A stretch of 64,000 nucleotides of DNA from an uncultured Clostridia bacterium (GTDB lineage Bacteria; Bacillota; Clostridia; Christensenellales; Aristaeellaceae): the NCBI GenBank assembly GCA_946407745.1, contig CAMJPQ010000003.1:1-64000 (forward strand). The letters are read 5' to 3'. A program made the position numbers and the translations under genes. Numbering within the stretch: position 1 is the first letter of the stretch; each line of letters begins with the position of its first letter. Under the pieces are notes generated by a model. It did no database searches. It was not told where the DNA came from and was given only the letters and a program-made list of their open reading frames with translations. This document shows, one piece after another, positions 15,672 to 24,207 of the stretch.

Positions 15672-15693
15672 AAAAAAACGCCCTCAGGCGTTT
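15672..15693. terminator. Bidirectional terminator between convergent genes
   Basis: A 7-bp stem AAACGCC/GGCGTTT with loop CTCA (15676-15693) follows the HAD gene and abuts the stop codon of the convergent DMT gene. The minus strand ends in seven T residues, the plus strand in a poorer T-rich run, so it works best for the minus-strand gene. Confidence 0.75.
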
Positions 15694-16578
15694 CTACTCC
15701 TTTGCGGCCCCGCGCGAAGGCAGCTGGCTGACCAGCACGGCGGCCAGCACCGCCGCGAAGCCCGCCAGCACCCTCGCGGACAGCCTTTCCCCGTAAAACA
15801 GGACGGAGAACAGCGTGCCGAACACGCTTTCCAGGCTCAGCAGCAGCGCCGCGACGGAGGAGGATATGAGACCCTGGCCGATGTTCTGCATCACATTGGT
15901 CAGCACGGTGGCGGCCAGCACCAGGTACAGCAGCAGCGGCACCCCGCCGGCAGGGAAGGAGGAGGGCAGCGGCTCGGTCGCCAGCCCCACCGCCAGGCAG
16001 ATGCCGCCCGCCGTGCCCATCTGCAGTATGGTCATAAGGATGGGATCATCCTCGCTGTTGAAAAGGCCCAGCAGCGCGACCTGGAAGGCAAACAGCAGGC
16101 CGCACAGCAGTGACAGCGCGTCGCCGGCGCCTATACGGAAACTGCCCTGCAGGGAAATCAGCCCGATGCCCAGCGCGCAGAGAAGGCCCGCGCCGAGGTT
16201 GCGCCCTGAGGGCCGCCTTCCCGTCAGCAGCCAGGCGACAAAGGGCACCAGCACGCAGTAGATCGCCGTCAGGAAGGCGTTTTTTCCGGGCGTGGTGGCA
16301 TCCAGCCCATAGGTCTGCGCCAGGTAGGCGGCGGCCAGCACCACGCCAACCAGCAGGCCGTGGCGCAGTGTCGCGGCGGTCATCCGGCGCAGCCTACCGG
16401 CAAAAACCGGGCACAGCACCGCAAACGCGCCGAGGAAGCGCGTGGCGAGCAGCAGGGACGGCGGCAGCAGGTTCAGCCCTTCCTTCATCACGACAAAGCC
16501 GCTGCCCCACACCACCGCGCAGGCGGTGCACAGCACGCCGCCCAGCAGCTGTTTTTTTTCGCGCAAGTGTGACCTCAT
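15694..16578 (-). CDS. EamA/DMT-family transporter
   Basis: 294-residue integral membrane protein with ten predicted spans in two EamA halves. The first half has WGSGFVVMKEGLNLLPPSLL and RFLGAF, the usual EamA signature. The second half includes LLSLESVFGTLFSVLFYGE near residue 250, the matching signature. Family members export amino acids or other small metabolites or are of unknown substrate. Its ATGA start overlaps the stop of the DUF3783 gene upstream, so the two are coupled. Confidence 0.9.
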   Translation of the reverse strand: MRSHLREKKQLLGGVLCTACAVVWGSGFVVMKEGLNLLPPSLLLATRFLGAFAVLCPVFAGRLRRMTAATLRHGLLVGVVLAAAYLAQTYGLDATTPGKNAFLTAIYCVLVPFVAWLLTGRRPSGRNLGAGLLCALGIGLISLQGSFRIGAGDALSLLCGLLFAFQVALLGLFNSEDDPILMTILQMGTAGGICLAVGLATEPLPSSFPAGGVPLLLYLVLAATVLTNVMQNIGQGLISSSVAALLLSLESVFGTLFSVLFYGERLSARVLAGFAAVLAAVLVSQLPSRGAAKE

Positions 16579-16949
16579 CCTTTCCTTCCGTCACCCTCCA
16601 GGGCAGCGCGCTCTTCACGCAGTTCGCCCATCAGCTGCACCGCTGTCCACTGGCGGTTGCTCGGCGTCAGCACCGCCTTGTACGCTCCGCGGGCCAGGCC
16701 CGCCTCGCGGCAGCCGGCCAGGAAGCGGTCCAATTGCCCGCCTTCAAACCCGGAGAGCAGCAGCAGGGTTTCGGGGAAGGGCGTTTCCCCCTCCGCGCTT
16801 TCCTCCGGGGCGGAAACCACCAGGCGCAGCGGCACGCCGGCCTCGCGCGGCGAGGCGGCCTTTACCTCGGCGCGCAGCTGATGGCCGAGCCACCTGAGGC
16901 GTCCCAGCTGCTCAGGCGGTAAGTTCCATACGGTAATGGTTGTGTGCAT
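16575..16949 (-). CDS. DUF3783-type small protein
   Basis: 124 residues, soluble. The C-terminal half has LLLLSGFEGGQLDRFLAGCR followed by YKAVLTPSNRQWTAVQLMGE, the pattern of DUF3783 proteins in Clostridia. Function of that family is unknown. It lies 12 bases after nagA and overlaps the DMT gene by 4 bases, forming nagA-DUF3783-DMT. The ribosome site AGGAGG is 6 bases before the ATG. Confidence 0.75.
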   Translation of the reverse strand: MHTTITVWNLPPEQLGRLRWLGHQLRAEVKAASPREAGVPLRLVVSAPEESAEGETPFPETLLLLSGFEGGQLDRFLAGCREAGLARGAYKAVLTPSNRQWTAVQLMGELREERAALEGDGRKG

Positions 16950-16961
16950 ATTATCCTCCTG

Positions 16962-18092
16962 TCAGTCGCAGCCGTCCAGAATGCCCATCCAGCGCCAGTC
17001 CGCGCTCCAGCGCGTCAGCGGCGCGGGGCTGCCGGGGCGGATGCGCCCGGCCTTTTCCTCCCCGATGGAGGCGGCCGGCGTGGAGGTGCACATGGCGCAG
17101 GCAGCCCCCGGCGCGATGCCAAAGCGGTGGATCAGGTTTTCCAGGGCAAGGCGAAGCGTGAGCACCGACCCGGCCAGCGTGCCGTTTTCCAGCCGCGCCT
17201 CGGCTCCGCGCACGATGACCCGCTGCCCGCCCAGGCTGTAGTCACCGTCCGGCAGGCCGGCGGCCTCCATCGCGTCGGTGATGGCCACCGCGCGCCGCGC
17301 TCCCTTGCAGCGCACCAGCAGCCGCACGGCATCCGGGTGCAGGTGCACCCCGTCGGCGATCACCTCGCAGTACAGCCGGTCATCGACCAGCGAGGCGCCG
17401 GGCACGCCGGGCTCGCGGTGGTGCAGCGGCGTCTGCGCGTTGAAGGTATGCGTCACATGGTCCGCGCCCCAGTCGGCCGCCAGATGTGTCTGGGCGGCGG
17501 TGGCAGCCGTGTGTCCGACGGACACATGAATCCCCTCCGCTGCGGCTCGCCGGATGAAAGCCTCGCTGCCGGGCAGCTCCGGCGCGAGGGTAATCAGCCG
17601 CACCGCCCCTGTGAGTCCGCCGGTTATCGCTTCAAAGGCGGACCAGGAGGGGGACTGGAAGTATTGCTTCATCTGCGCCCCGGCCTTTTCCGGGGAAAGG
17701 AAGGGCGCCTCCATATGCGCGCCGGCCACCCTTGCGCCGCGTGCCTCGGGAGTGAGGCGCACCGCCTTCGCCGCAAGCACGGCGGTGCGGGTTTCTTCCA
17801 CGGAGGCGCTCATGGTCGTCGGGCAGAACAGGGCCACGCCCTCGTTGTACAGATCGCGGCTCATGGCACGGATGTCCGCCTCTCCGCGCATGGTGTCATG
17901 CCCCCGGAAGGCGTGGATGTGCACGTCCACAAAGCCGGGCAGCAGATAATCGCCGCCCAGGTCAACCGTGCGCTCGCCCGGCGCGGGCGTCAGGCCTTCG
18001 CCTGCCTCCGCTACGCGGCCCTGCGCCAGACGGACGCCCAGGCCGCTGACCAGGCTTTCCCCTGTAAAAACCGTTGCGCCTGTAATGAGCAT
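16962..18092 (-). CDS. nagA: N-acetylglucosamine-6-phosphate deacetylase
   Basis: 376 residues from the ATG at 18092, which follows GGGAGG; a longer frame has no ribosome site. It removes acetate from GlcNAc-6-P in the amino-sugar pathway. Family motifs in order: metal-site HIHAFRGHD near residue 60, AHMEAPFLSPEKAGA near 125 (metal-ligand Glu), SVGHTAA near 190, THTFNAQTPLHHREPG near 215, and the catalytic Asp in ITDAMEAAGLPDG near 275. No nagB is adjacent, so glucosamine-6-P must be handled by genes elsewhere. It has its own strong promoter. Confidence 0.93.
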   Translation of the reverse strand: MLITGATVFTGESLVSGLGVRLAQGRVAEAGEGLTPAPGERTVDLGGDYLLPGFVDVHIHAFRGHDTMRGEADIRAMSRDLYNEGVALFCPTTMSASVEETRTAVLAAKAVRLTPEARGARVAGAHMEAPFLSPEKAGAQMKQYFQSPSWSAFEAITGGLTGAVRLITLAPELPGSEAFIRRAAAEGIHVSVGHTAATAAQTHLAADWGADHVTHTFNAQTPLHHREPGVPGASLVDDRLYCEVIADGVHLHPDAVRLLVRCKGARRAVAITDAMEAAGLPDGDYSLGGQRVIVRGAEARLENGTLAGSVLTLRLALENLIHRFGIAPGAACAMCTSTPAASIGEEKAGRIRPGSPAPLTRWSADWRWMGILDGCD

Positions 18093-18181
18093 GATTGCCT
18101 CCCTGCCGATGCTGCGTGAATGATGCCGGCGCTTCCGCCGCCAGCAGTTCCGTTTTTGCCGCGCGGCGCCGAACGGATTCA

Positions 18182-18210
18182 ATTTTAGCCGCACGCGCAC
18201 CCGGTGTCAA
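18182..18210 (-). promoter_or_regulatory. Sigma-A promoter of nagA operon
   Basis: Minus-strand TTGACA (18205-18210) and TAAAAT (18182-18187) with 17-base spacing, about 90 bases before the nagA start. Confidence 0.7.
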
Positions 18211-18332
18211 CAGCCCCGGCACGGAAAATGATGAAGACAGGCCGCTGTGAAAAAAACTGCCGGAATGGCTATGCAGAAGCCACTTTCCCTGATATGATGA
18301 TGTGTAAAGGATCTGACCGGAGGAGGAAGAGC

Positions 18333-19643
18333 ATGCCGGACCTGCTGATGGATTTCTGCGTACAGTTTGCCCGCACCATGATTGTGAGCGGGGCGAACCT
18401 GGAGCGTGTACACCTGGCACTGGAGCGCCTCTGCCATGCCTACGGCCTGCAGGATGTGAGCATTTACCTGCTCAGCCATTTTGTGTCGGTTTCCGCCAAA
18501 GACGCTGATGGCGCTTACGCCGCAAGGCAGGCCTCCATCCCCGCGGCGGGCATCCACCTGCAGAGGCTGAAGCAGCTGAACCGCCTTTCCTATGCCATCG
18601 TCCGCGACAGGCCGGAGCCGGAGAAGCTGCAGGACCTGCTCCGCGAGGCCTCCGCGGTGAAGGAATACAGCGACTGGATGGTGCTGCTGGCGCAGATGGC
18701 CGCCATGGCCTGCCTGTGCCTGATCTTTGGCGGCGGCTGGAAGGAAATCATTTGCACGTCGGTGGTGACCGCCACGATGCACTATCTGCAGCTGGCGCTG
18801 GCCAAGCCCGGCGTGGACAGCATCGTTGTCAACGCCGTGACCATGTTCGCCGCCACCGCGCTGACGCTTCTTCTGCTGCTGACGGGCATCGGCGCGGACG
18901 GGCCGGTGGTGCTGATCACCGTGTCCATGCTGGTGATCCCCGGTATACCGCTGGTCAACGCGGTGCGCAACCTGCTGGGCGGCAATGAAATGAACGGCAT
19001 ACTGCAGGTTGCAAAAATCACCATCGAAACACTGGCGCTGGCCATGGGCATCTACTGCGCGCTGTGGCTGTTCGGCCGTGGCAGCGGCATGCTGGAAACG
19101 GTGGCTTCGCCCCTCAGCAACCCGGTGGCGCTGATGGCGCTCAGCTTCCTGGCTTCGGTCAATTTCGGCGTTGTGTTCCGCATCCCGCCGCATGACCTGC
19201 TGCGCGCGGGGCTGGGCAGCCTGCTGACACGCATCGCGCTGATTGTGCTGATGCCGTACATCCCCAGCCGCCTCGCGCTGATTGCGTTGGCAGCGTTGGT
19301 AGCCTCGCTGTACGCGGAGATTCTGGCGACCGTCCGCAAGGATCCCTCCACCTACTTCACCTACCCGTCCATTGTGCCCCTTATCCCCGGCGACCTGTTC
19401 TATTACGCCATTGCCGGCTTGTATATCAGCGATCCCGGCATGGTGCTGACCAACGGCACCAACTGCCTGCTGACACTGCTGGGCATGAGCGTCGGCTTTG
19501 TGGCGAGCTCGCTGATTGCGCACTACGTCCGCAGGGGAAAGCATATCAGGTTCATGCGGAAAAGGGCAAAGCTGCCTGCCGCGGCCAGTGCGCCGGCAAG
19601 CGCGGGCGGGCGTGAAAAAAGACAGAAGGAAGCATCGAAATGA
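18333..19643 (+). CDS. Threonine/serine exporter, fused ThrE-type
   Basis: 436 residues from the ATG at 18333 (AGGAGGAAG upstream); the longer frame starts in the promoter region. The N-terminal ~120 residues are the soluble ThrE_1 (DUF1212) part, with DFCVQFARTMIVSGANLERV. About ten membrane segments follow, the first five closing ThrE_1 (LVIPGIPLVNAVRNLLGGNE near 205) and the rest forming ThrE_2 (YPSIVPLIPGDLFYYAIAGL near 345). Both halves are fused, unlike the lone first half at 35083-35853. It probably exports Thr/Ser or similar amino acids. Its stop overlaps the start of the alpha-galactosidase by 4 bases. Confidence 0.88.
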   Translation: MPDLLMDFCVQFARTMIVSGANLERVHLALERLCHAYGLQDVSIYLLSHFVSVSAKDADGAYAARQASIPAAGIHLQRLKQLNRLSYAIVRDRPEPEKLQDLLREASAVKEYSDWMVLLAQMAAMACLCLIFGGGWKEIICTSVVTATMHYLQLALAKPGVDSIVVNAVTMFAATALTLLLLLTGIGADGPVVLITVSMLVIPGIPLVNAVRNLLGGNEMNGILQVAKITIETLALAMGIYCALWLFGRGSGMLETVASPLSNPVALMALSFLASVNFGVVFRIPPHDLLRAGLGSLLTRIALIVLMPYIPSRLALIALAALVASLYAEILATVRKDPSTYFTYPSIVPLIPGDLFYYAIAGLYISDPGMVLTNGTNCLLTLLGMSVGFVASSLIAHYVRRGKHIRFMRKRAKLPAAASAPASAGGREKRQKEASK

Positions 19644-21829
19644 GCATACAGTTTGACGAAAAAGCAGGCGTGTTTTCCCTTGTGACCGCAAACACGCTGT
19701 ACCAGATGAGGGCAGATGGCGCCGGCGTGCTGCAGCACCTGTATTACGGCGCGAAAACCGGCGAAGATATGAGCTACCGCATCCGCATGGTCGACCGCGG
19801 CTTCTCCGGAAACCCGTATGAGCAGAGGTCCGAGCGCGGATACTCGCTGGATACCCTTCCGCAGGAATACGCCGGCAGCGGCGTGGGGGATTACCGCGTG
19901 CCGGCTGTGCAGGTGACAAGCTGCAGCGGCAGCCGCAGCGTGGATCTGCGCTACCGGGACTGCCGCATCGAAAAAGGGCGGGAGCCCCTGCGGCAGCTGC
20001 CCTATGTGCGCGGCGCCGGCGATACCGAAACGCTGACTGTTCTACTGAGAGATGATGTGATCGGGCTGGAGGTCCAGCTGCTGTATCATGTGTTTCCCTC
20101 GCAGGATGTGATTGTCCGCTCCGCCCGCCTCATCAACACCGGCGCGCAGGCACTGACGGTGGAAAAGGCCGCCTCCGCGTGCCTGGATTTCCTGTACGGG
20201 GATTTTGACGCGGTGCATTTCCACGGCCGGCACTGCATGGAGCGTGTCCCCGAGAGAGTGCGCCTGCCCAGGGGCGTGACCGCCTTTGGCTCGCGCCGCG
20301 GGATGAGCAGCCACCACAGCAATCCGTTTGTGATCGCCTGCGCTCGCCACGCCACGGAAAACACAGGCGACTGCTGGGGCTGCATGCTGATGTATTCCGG
20401 CAGCCACCTGGAGGAAATGGAGGTCGACCAGACCGGCAGCCTGCGGCTGGTGGCCGGCATTCAGCCGGACGGGTTTTCGTGGACACTGCAGCCGGGCGAG
20501 CTGTTTGAAACGCCGGAGGCGATACTGTCCTTCAGCGGCAGCGGCTTCAATGCGCTGAGCCAGCAGTATCACAACGTGATCCGGCAGCATGTGATACCTC
20601 AGCGGTACCAGCAGGCCAGCCGGCCGGTGCTGATCAACAGCTGGGAGGCGGCCTATTTCGATTTTGACGCGGAAAAGATCCTCCGCTTCGCCCGCAGCGC
20701 GCGGGAGATGGGCATGGAAATGCTGGTGCTGGACGACGGCTGGTTCGGCTCAAGGAATGACGACACCAGCGGCCTGGGTGACTGGACGGTCAACGAGGGC
20801 AAGCTCGGCTGCAGCATGAAGGAGCTGTCGGAGCGGATTCACGCGCTGGGCCTGCAGTTTGGACTGTGGTTTGAGCCGGAGATGGTGAACGAGGACTCGG
20901 AGCTGTACCGCGCGCATCCTGACTGGGCCCTGTGCGACCCCGGCCGCAGGCCGGTGCTGTCGCGGAACCAGCTGGTGCTGGACATGTCCCGCCAGGAGGT
21001 GGTGGACTACCTTTTCGGCGCCATGTGCGCCGTGCTGGACAGCGCAAGGATAGAGTATGTGAAGTGGGACTTCAACCGCTCTGTCGCCAACTGCTATTCC
21101 GCCGCGCTGCCCGCTTCCCGCCAGGGCGAGGTGCCGCACCGCTTCATGCTGGGCACCTATCAGCTGCTGGAGCGCCTGCTGGAGCGCTATCCCGGCCTGA
21201 TGATCGAGGGCTGCTCCGGCGGGGGAGGTCGCTTTGACGCGGGGATGCTGTTCTACTGCCCACAGATATGGTGCTCGGACGACACCGACCCCATCGAGCG
21301 GCTGGAGATACAGCGGGGCACCTCCTACGGCTACCCCATCAGCGCTGTCGGCGCGCACGTGTCCGCCGCTCCCTGCCATCAGACAGGGCGCGTGACGCCG
21401 CTGCGCACACGCGGCATTGTGGCGCAGGCCGGCACCTTCGGCTATGAGCTGAACCCGGAGGCCCTCACCGACTGTGAAAAAGAAGAGATCAGGGCGCAGA
21501 TTGAGGAGTATCACCGCTTTTCCGGCCTTATCAGCCACGGAGATTATTACCGCCTGACCGAGCTGGAAGAGGAACGGGATTATTCCGCCTGGATGTTTGT
21601 ATCGCCTGACCGGAGCGAGGCGCTGGTCAGCCTGGTGCTGCGCCATGTGCGTGCCAACGGGCCGGTGATCTGCGTTCGCCTGCAGGGGCTGAAGCCGGAC
21701 GGGCTTTACCGGCCGGAGGGCGGACAGAAGTGCTTCACCGGTGCTGCGCTGATGCGGGGCGGCTGGGTGTTTGACGGCCTGCGCGGAGACTACGCCGCTG
21801 CGCAGGCGCATTTCGTGCTGGAAGGCTGA
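19640..21829 (+). CDS. Alpha-galactosidase, GH36
   Basis: 729-residue hydrolase, the usual size of bacterial GH36 enzymes, releasing alpha-linked galactose from raffinose-type sugars or galactomannan side chains. An N-terminal beta-supersandwich is followed by the catalytic barrel, with LVLDDGWFGSRNDD near residue 370, YVKWDFNRSV (nucleophile Asp477), the acid/base region CSDDTDP (Asp547) and EGCSGGGGRFDAGML near 530. There is no signal peptide, so it acts on imported oligosaccharide. The ATG overlaps the thrE stop (ATGA), an odd pairing of amino-acid export and glycan hydrolysis. A terminator follows. Confidence 0.95.
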   Translation: MSIQFDEKAGVFSLVTANTLYQMRADGAGVLQHLYYGAKTGEDMSYRIRMVDRGFSGNPYEQRSERGYSLDTLPQEYAGSGVGDYRVPAVQVTSCSGSRSVDLRYRDCRIEKGREPLRQLPYVRGAGDTETLTVLLRDDVIGLEVQLLYHVFPSQDVIVRSARLINTGAQALTVEKAASACLDFLYGDFDAVHFHGRHCMERVPERVRLPRGVTAFGSRRGMSSHHSNPFVIACARHATENTGDCWGCMLMYSGSHLEEMEVDQTGSLRLVAGIQPDGFSWTLQPGELFETPEAILSFSGSGFNALSQQYHNVIRQHVIPQRYQQASRPVLINSWEAAYFDFDAEKILRFARSAREMGMEMLVLDDGWFGSRNDDTSGLGDWTVNEGKLGCSMKELSERIHALGLQFGLWFEPEMVNEDSELYRAHPDWALCDPGRRPVLSRNQLVLDMSRQEVVDYLFGAMCAVLDSARIEYVKWDFNRSVANCYSAALPASRQGEVPHRFMLGTYQLLERLLERYPGLMIEGCSGGGGRFDAGMLFYCPQIWCSDDTDPIERLEIQRGTSYGYPISAVGAHVSAAPCHQTGRVTPLRTRGIVAQAGTFGYELNPEALTDCEKEEIRAQIEEYHRFSGLISHGDYYRLTELEEERDYSAWMFVSPDRSEALVSLVLRHVRANGPVICVRLQGLKPDGLYRPEGGQKCFTGAALMRGGWVFDGLRGDYAAAQAHFVLEG

Positions 21830-21851
21830 CCGGCACGCCCTGTAGTGAAAC

Positions 21852-21887
21852 AAAAAGCCCATGCCAGCAAAGGCATGGGTCATTTTT
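21852..21887. terminator. Bidirectional terminator between convergent genes
   Basis: An 8-bp stem (21858-21865 with 21872-21879) with a 6-base loop is flanked by T-rich runs on both strands (TCATTTTTG on plus, CTTTTTG on minus). It serves both the alpha-galactosidase gene and the DUF6465 gene. Confidence 0.85.
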
Positions 21888-21941
21888 GCGCGCACAGCGC
21901 AGATGAAGCGGCTGCAAGATACGCAAATGCGCAGACAGCTA

Positions 21942-22340
21942 TTACCAGATATCCACAGCGCCGGTTTCCTCGCCGCGAACCCAGTACAGCTTGTTGTGGT
22001 CCACGCGCACGAAAACGGACTCGGCACCCTCGGGCAGCTTGGCGGCGATTTCTTCCGCGGTGATGCTGCCGCCCATGGGGGACTGGATGACGATGTTCAG
22101 AGCGGCCGGCCTGACCGCTTCTGCGGCAGCCTTGACTTCCTCAGCCTTCGCCTTCGCGGTGCGGGCCGCCTTGCGGACGGTCTTCTTGGCCTCGATTTCG
22201 GTGGCGGCGGCAGCGTCCTTGATATCCGCCACGGCAGCCTCCACCTTTTCGGCGGCGGTCTTGGCGCGGCTCCTGGTCTTCTTCACTTCAGTTTCGACAG
22301 CCTTTTCGGCCTTTGCGGCCTTTTCCTTGACAGTAGCCAT
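21942..22340 (-). CDS. DUF6465 protein with histone H1-like Lys/Ala-rich tail
   Basis: 132 residues. Residues 1-80 are almost all Ala, Lys, Glu, Val and Thr, with KAEKAVETEVKKTRSRAKTA and KKTVRKAARTAKAKAE, like bacterial histone H1-type basic tails. Residues ~85-132 form a compact C-terminal domain with IVIQSPMGGSITAEEIAAKL and KLYWVRGEETGAVDIW, matching DUF6465. It starts 5 bases after the HU gene ends and is surely co-transcribed with it. A nucleoid-associated role is inferred from the tail and the HU linkage; it has not been shown. Confidence 0.8.
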   Translation of the reverse strand: MATVKEKAAKAEKAVETEVKKTRSRAKTAAEKVEAAVADIKDAAAATEIEAKKTVRKAARTAKAKAEEVKAAAEAVRPAALNIVIQSPMGGSITAEEIAAKLPEGAESVFVRVDHNKLYWVRGEETGAVDIW

Positions 22341-22345
22341 TGTGT

Positions 22346-22615
22346 TTACACCTTCTCTTTCAGTATTTTCCCGGGCCTGAACACCGGGGTTCGTTTGCCG
22401 CTTTCGATCCTGATGATCTCACCCGTCATCGGGTTGATGCCCTCCGCGTCTTTACCCTTTTTCACGCTGAAGGTGCCAAAGCCTGCGATGGAAACGCTTT
22501 CGTCCCTTTGCAGGGCATCGGCAATGGCGTCCAGCGCGGCGTTCAGGGCGGTTTCGGCATCCCTGCGGTCCAGCCCGGCCGCGGCAATAGCATTGATCAG
22601 TCCGCTTTTGTTCAT
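22346..22615 (-). CDS. HU-family DNA-binding protein
   Basis: 89 residues from the ATG at 22615, which follows GGGAGGTG; a 6-residue longer frame has no site. HU dimers bend DNA and compact the nucleoid. The family signature is present as GFGTFSVKKGKDAEGINPMT near residues 45-65, followed by the IRIESGKRTPVFRPGKILKE arm end. The downstream partner is the DUF6465 protein. A good promoter lies at 22675-22703. Confidence 0.95.
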   Translation of the reverse strand: MNKSGLINAIAAAGLDRRDAETALNAALDAIADALQRDESVSIAGFGTFSVKKGKDAEGINPMTGEIIRIESGKRTPVFRPGKILKEKV

Positions 22616-22674
22616 CGGCTGCACCTCCCGCACAGATCATCATGGCAGCGCAGCTTCTGCCGCTGCCACGTGCG

Positions 22675-22703
22675 ATTGTAACCTCTTGCGGCCAAAAAGG
22701 CAA
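22675..22703 (-). promoter_or_regulatory. Sigma-A promoter of HU gene
   Basis: Minus-strand TTGCCT (22698-22703) and TACAAT (22675-22680) are 17 bases apart, about 60 bases before the HU ATG. Upstream on the minus strand a T-rich stretch (22704-22760) may combine an imperfect terminator of the previous gene with an A+T-rich UP element. Confidence 0.65.
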
Positions 22704-22791
22704 GCAAAAAAATGCCAAAGGCAGCAAAAATGAGGAAAAAACAGCAAAAAACCCTCTGAAACACAAGCCGTTCCGCGCGGCTGCAGGTGCT

Positions 22792-24207
22792 TCAGGGGGC
22801 TTTTGACGCGAATTTCTGGCGTGAAAACAGCAGCGACAGCAGCCTTTCCCTCTCCGGCAGAGGCTTCCATTCAAACCAGCGCGGCTGCCGGGTGGTCAGC
22901 GCCTTCCACAGCTGCGCCTCTGTGGGCAGCTGCCCCGTGCGCCGCAGGGCGTTCTCGCATAGGCCGCTGATTTCGCGGGCCAGCGGAGTCAAAAGCGGCG
23001 CGGGCACACAGAAGCAGGAGGGATCCGGCACGCCGTCCACCTCCGCCATGACGATGCGGTCCGTGCACAGCGCCTGCCAGTTCAGGGCGGCCTTGCTGTC
23101 TGTCAGCCATGCGGGCTGGCCGAAATCCGTCCAGACAAGGTGGCTCATGCCCGGCATATGCCCGTCGGCCCGCAGCAGCGTCTGTGCCTTGCTCAGGCTC
23201 AGCTGCCGCCGCTTGCTTTCCTCGCCCATGGGCAGGCTGACCGGCAGAAGGCAGCCGGGTGTCAGCGGCAGGGTGTTTGGGTGCGCGCGTGTCAGTGTCT
23301 TTCTCCAGATATCCCCGCAGTACAAAAGCGCCACGCCCTCGCGCAGGCTGACCAGGCGGCGGAAGCCCTCCGCCTGGCTGGCCCTGACCTCATCGCGGCA
23401 GGGCATATCGTCGCACACGGTGACAAGCAGCGGCTTCAGGCGGTTATTGGTCAGGCTCAGGCTGCGGAAGGTTTCCTCCACGCGGTGCCGGAAGGGGACC
23501 CTGAGCGCCGGGCGCAGGTTGGCCTCCGGCAGGCCGGTATAGGCGGAAGGGGACACCAGACATGCAGAAAAATCAATGCCGAAGTGCTTCCCGAAGCGCG
23601 GCAGCGCGGGCGTCTCCGGCAGCACGATGGGGGGTGGCAGAGGCTGGGAAACCTGCGTACACAAAAGCGGCAGGCGCAGGGTGTACAGCGACCAGCGCTT
23701 TTCAAAGGCGGCCAGGCTGGGCGGCCAGGCTTCGTCCTGCAGGCTGCGGAAGAAGGCGGCCGGAGCAAAGCAGAAATCCGGGTGCAGCCAGGCGGTGCGC
23801 TCATTGTCCCGGGCGAAGCAGAGGGTGCACCCCCTGCGCAGCAGCACGCGCCCCTCCATGTCAAAGCCCTCCACACCCAGCGGAGATACGCCGAAAACAG
23901 GGGCGCTTTCCGCGGGCAGGCAGCCAGTCAGCGCGGCGCCGGTGGCCTCCCCGCGAAGGCAGGCCTTCAGCTCGCGCACCAGCAGCACATCCCAGTGCCG
24001 GCTGAACCGTGTTTCCGCCGCGCACAGCAGCACCCAGGGCTCACCCTGCCAGTGCATGAGCGCTTCCCGCGCGGCATCCGCGCCGCAATCCGCGCTCAGG
24101 GGGGCAAACGTCAGCGCCTCGGGATGCGCGGCGGCCTGGCAGGCACAGCGAAAAGAGTCCCCGCAGGGGGCCTCTTCACCGCGTATTGCCACCAGGATGC
24201 GTTCCAT
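22792..24207 (-). CDS. Unrecognised 471-residue protein, possible glycosyltransferase fold
   Basis: 471 residues, soluble, rich in Leu, Arg, Cys and Pro. I do not recognise it with certainty. The N-terminus (MERILVAIRGEEAPC, then a Cys/His-rich stretch, GEPWVLLCAAETRFSRHWDV and a MEGRVLLRRGCTLCFARDNE segment) recalls the opening of GT-A glycosyltransferases of the GlcNAc-transferase type. The C-terminal half (SHLVWTDFGQPAWLTDSKAA, IVMAEVDGVPDPSCFCVPAP) suggests a second alpha/beta domain. Its ATG shares one base with the stop of the PIN-TRAM gene (TGATG). ispD often occupies this position in Clostridia, but the protein shows no IspD motifs. Confidence 0.5.
   Translation of the reverse strand: MERILVAIRGEEAPCGDSFRCACQAAAHPEALTFAPLSADCGADAAREALMHWQGEPWVLLCAAETRFSRHWDVLLVRELKACLRGEATGAALTGCLPAESAPVFGVSPLGVEGFDMEGRVLLRRGCTLCFARDNERTAWLHPDFCFAPAAFFRSLQDEAWPPSLAAFEKRWSLYTLRLPLLCTQVSQPLPPPIVLPETPALPRFGKHFGIDFSACLVSPSAYTGLPEANLRPALRVPFRHRVEETFRSLSLTNNRLKPLLVTVCDDMPCRDEVRASQAEGFRRLVSLREGVALLYCGDIWRKTLTRAHPNTLPLTPGCLLPVSLPMGEESKRRQLSLSKAQTLLRADGHMPGMSHLVWTDFGQPAWLTDSKAALNWQALCTDRIVMAEVDGVPDPSCFCVPAPLLTPLAREISGLCENALRRTGQLPTEAQLWKALTTRQPRWFEWKPLPERERLLSLLFSRQKFASKAP

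Noticed and set aside
18207-19919. 570-codon minus-strand frame opposite the ThrE gene
   Set aside because: His/Gln/Arg-rich shadow; the plus-strand gene has a ribosome site and matching domains.
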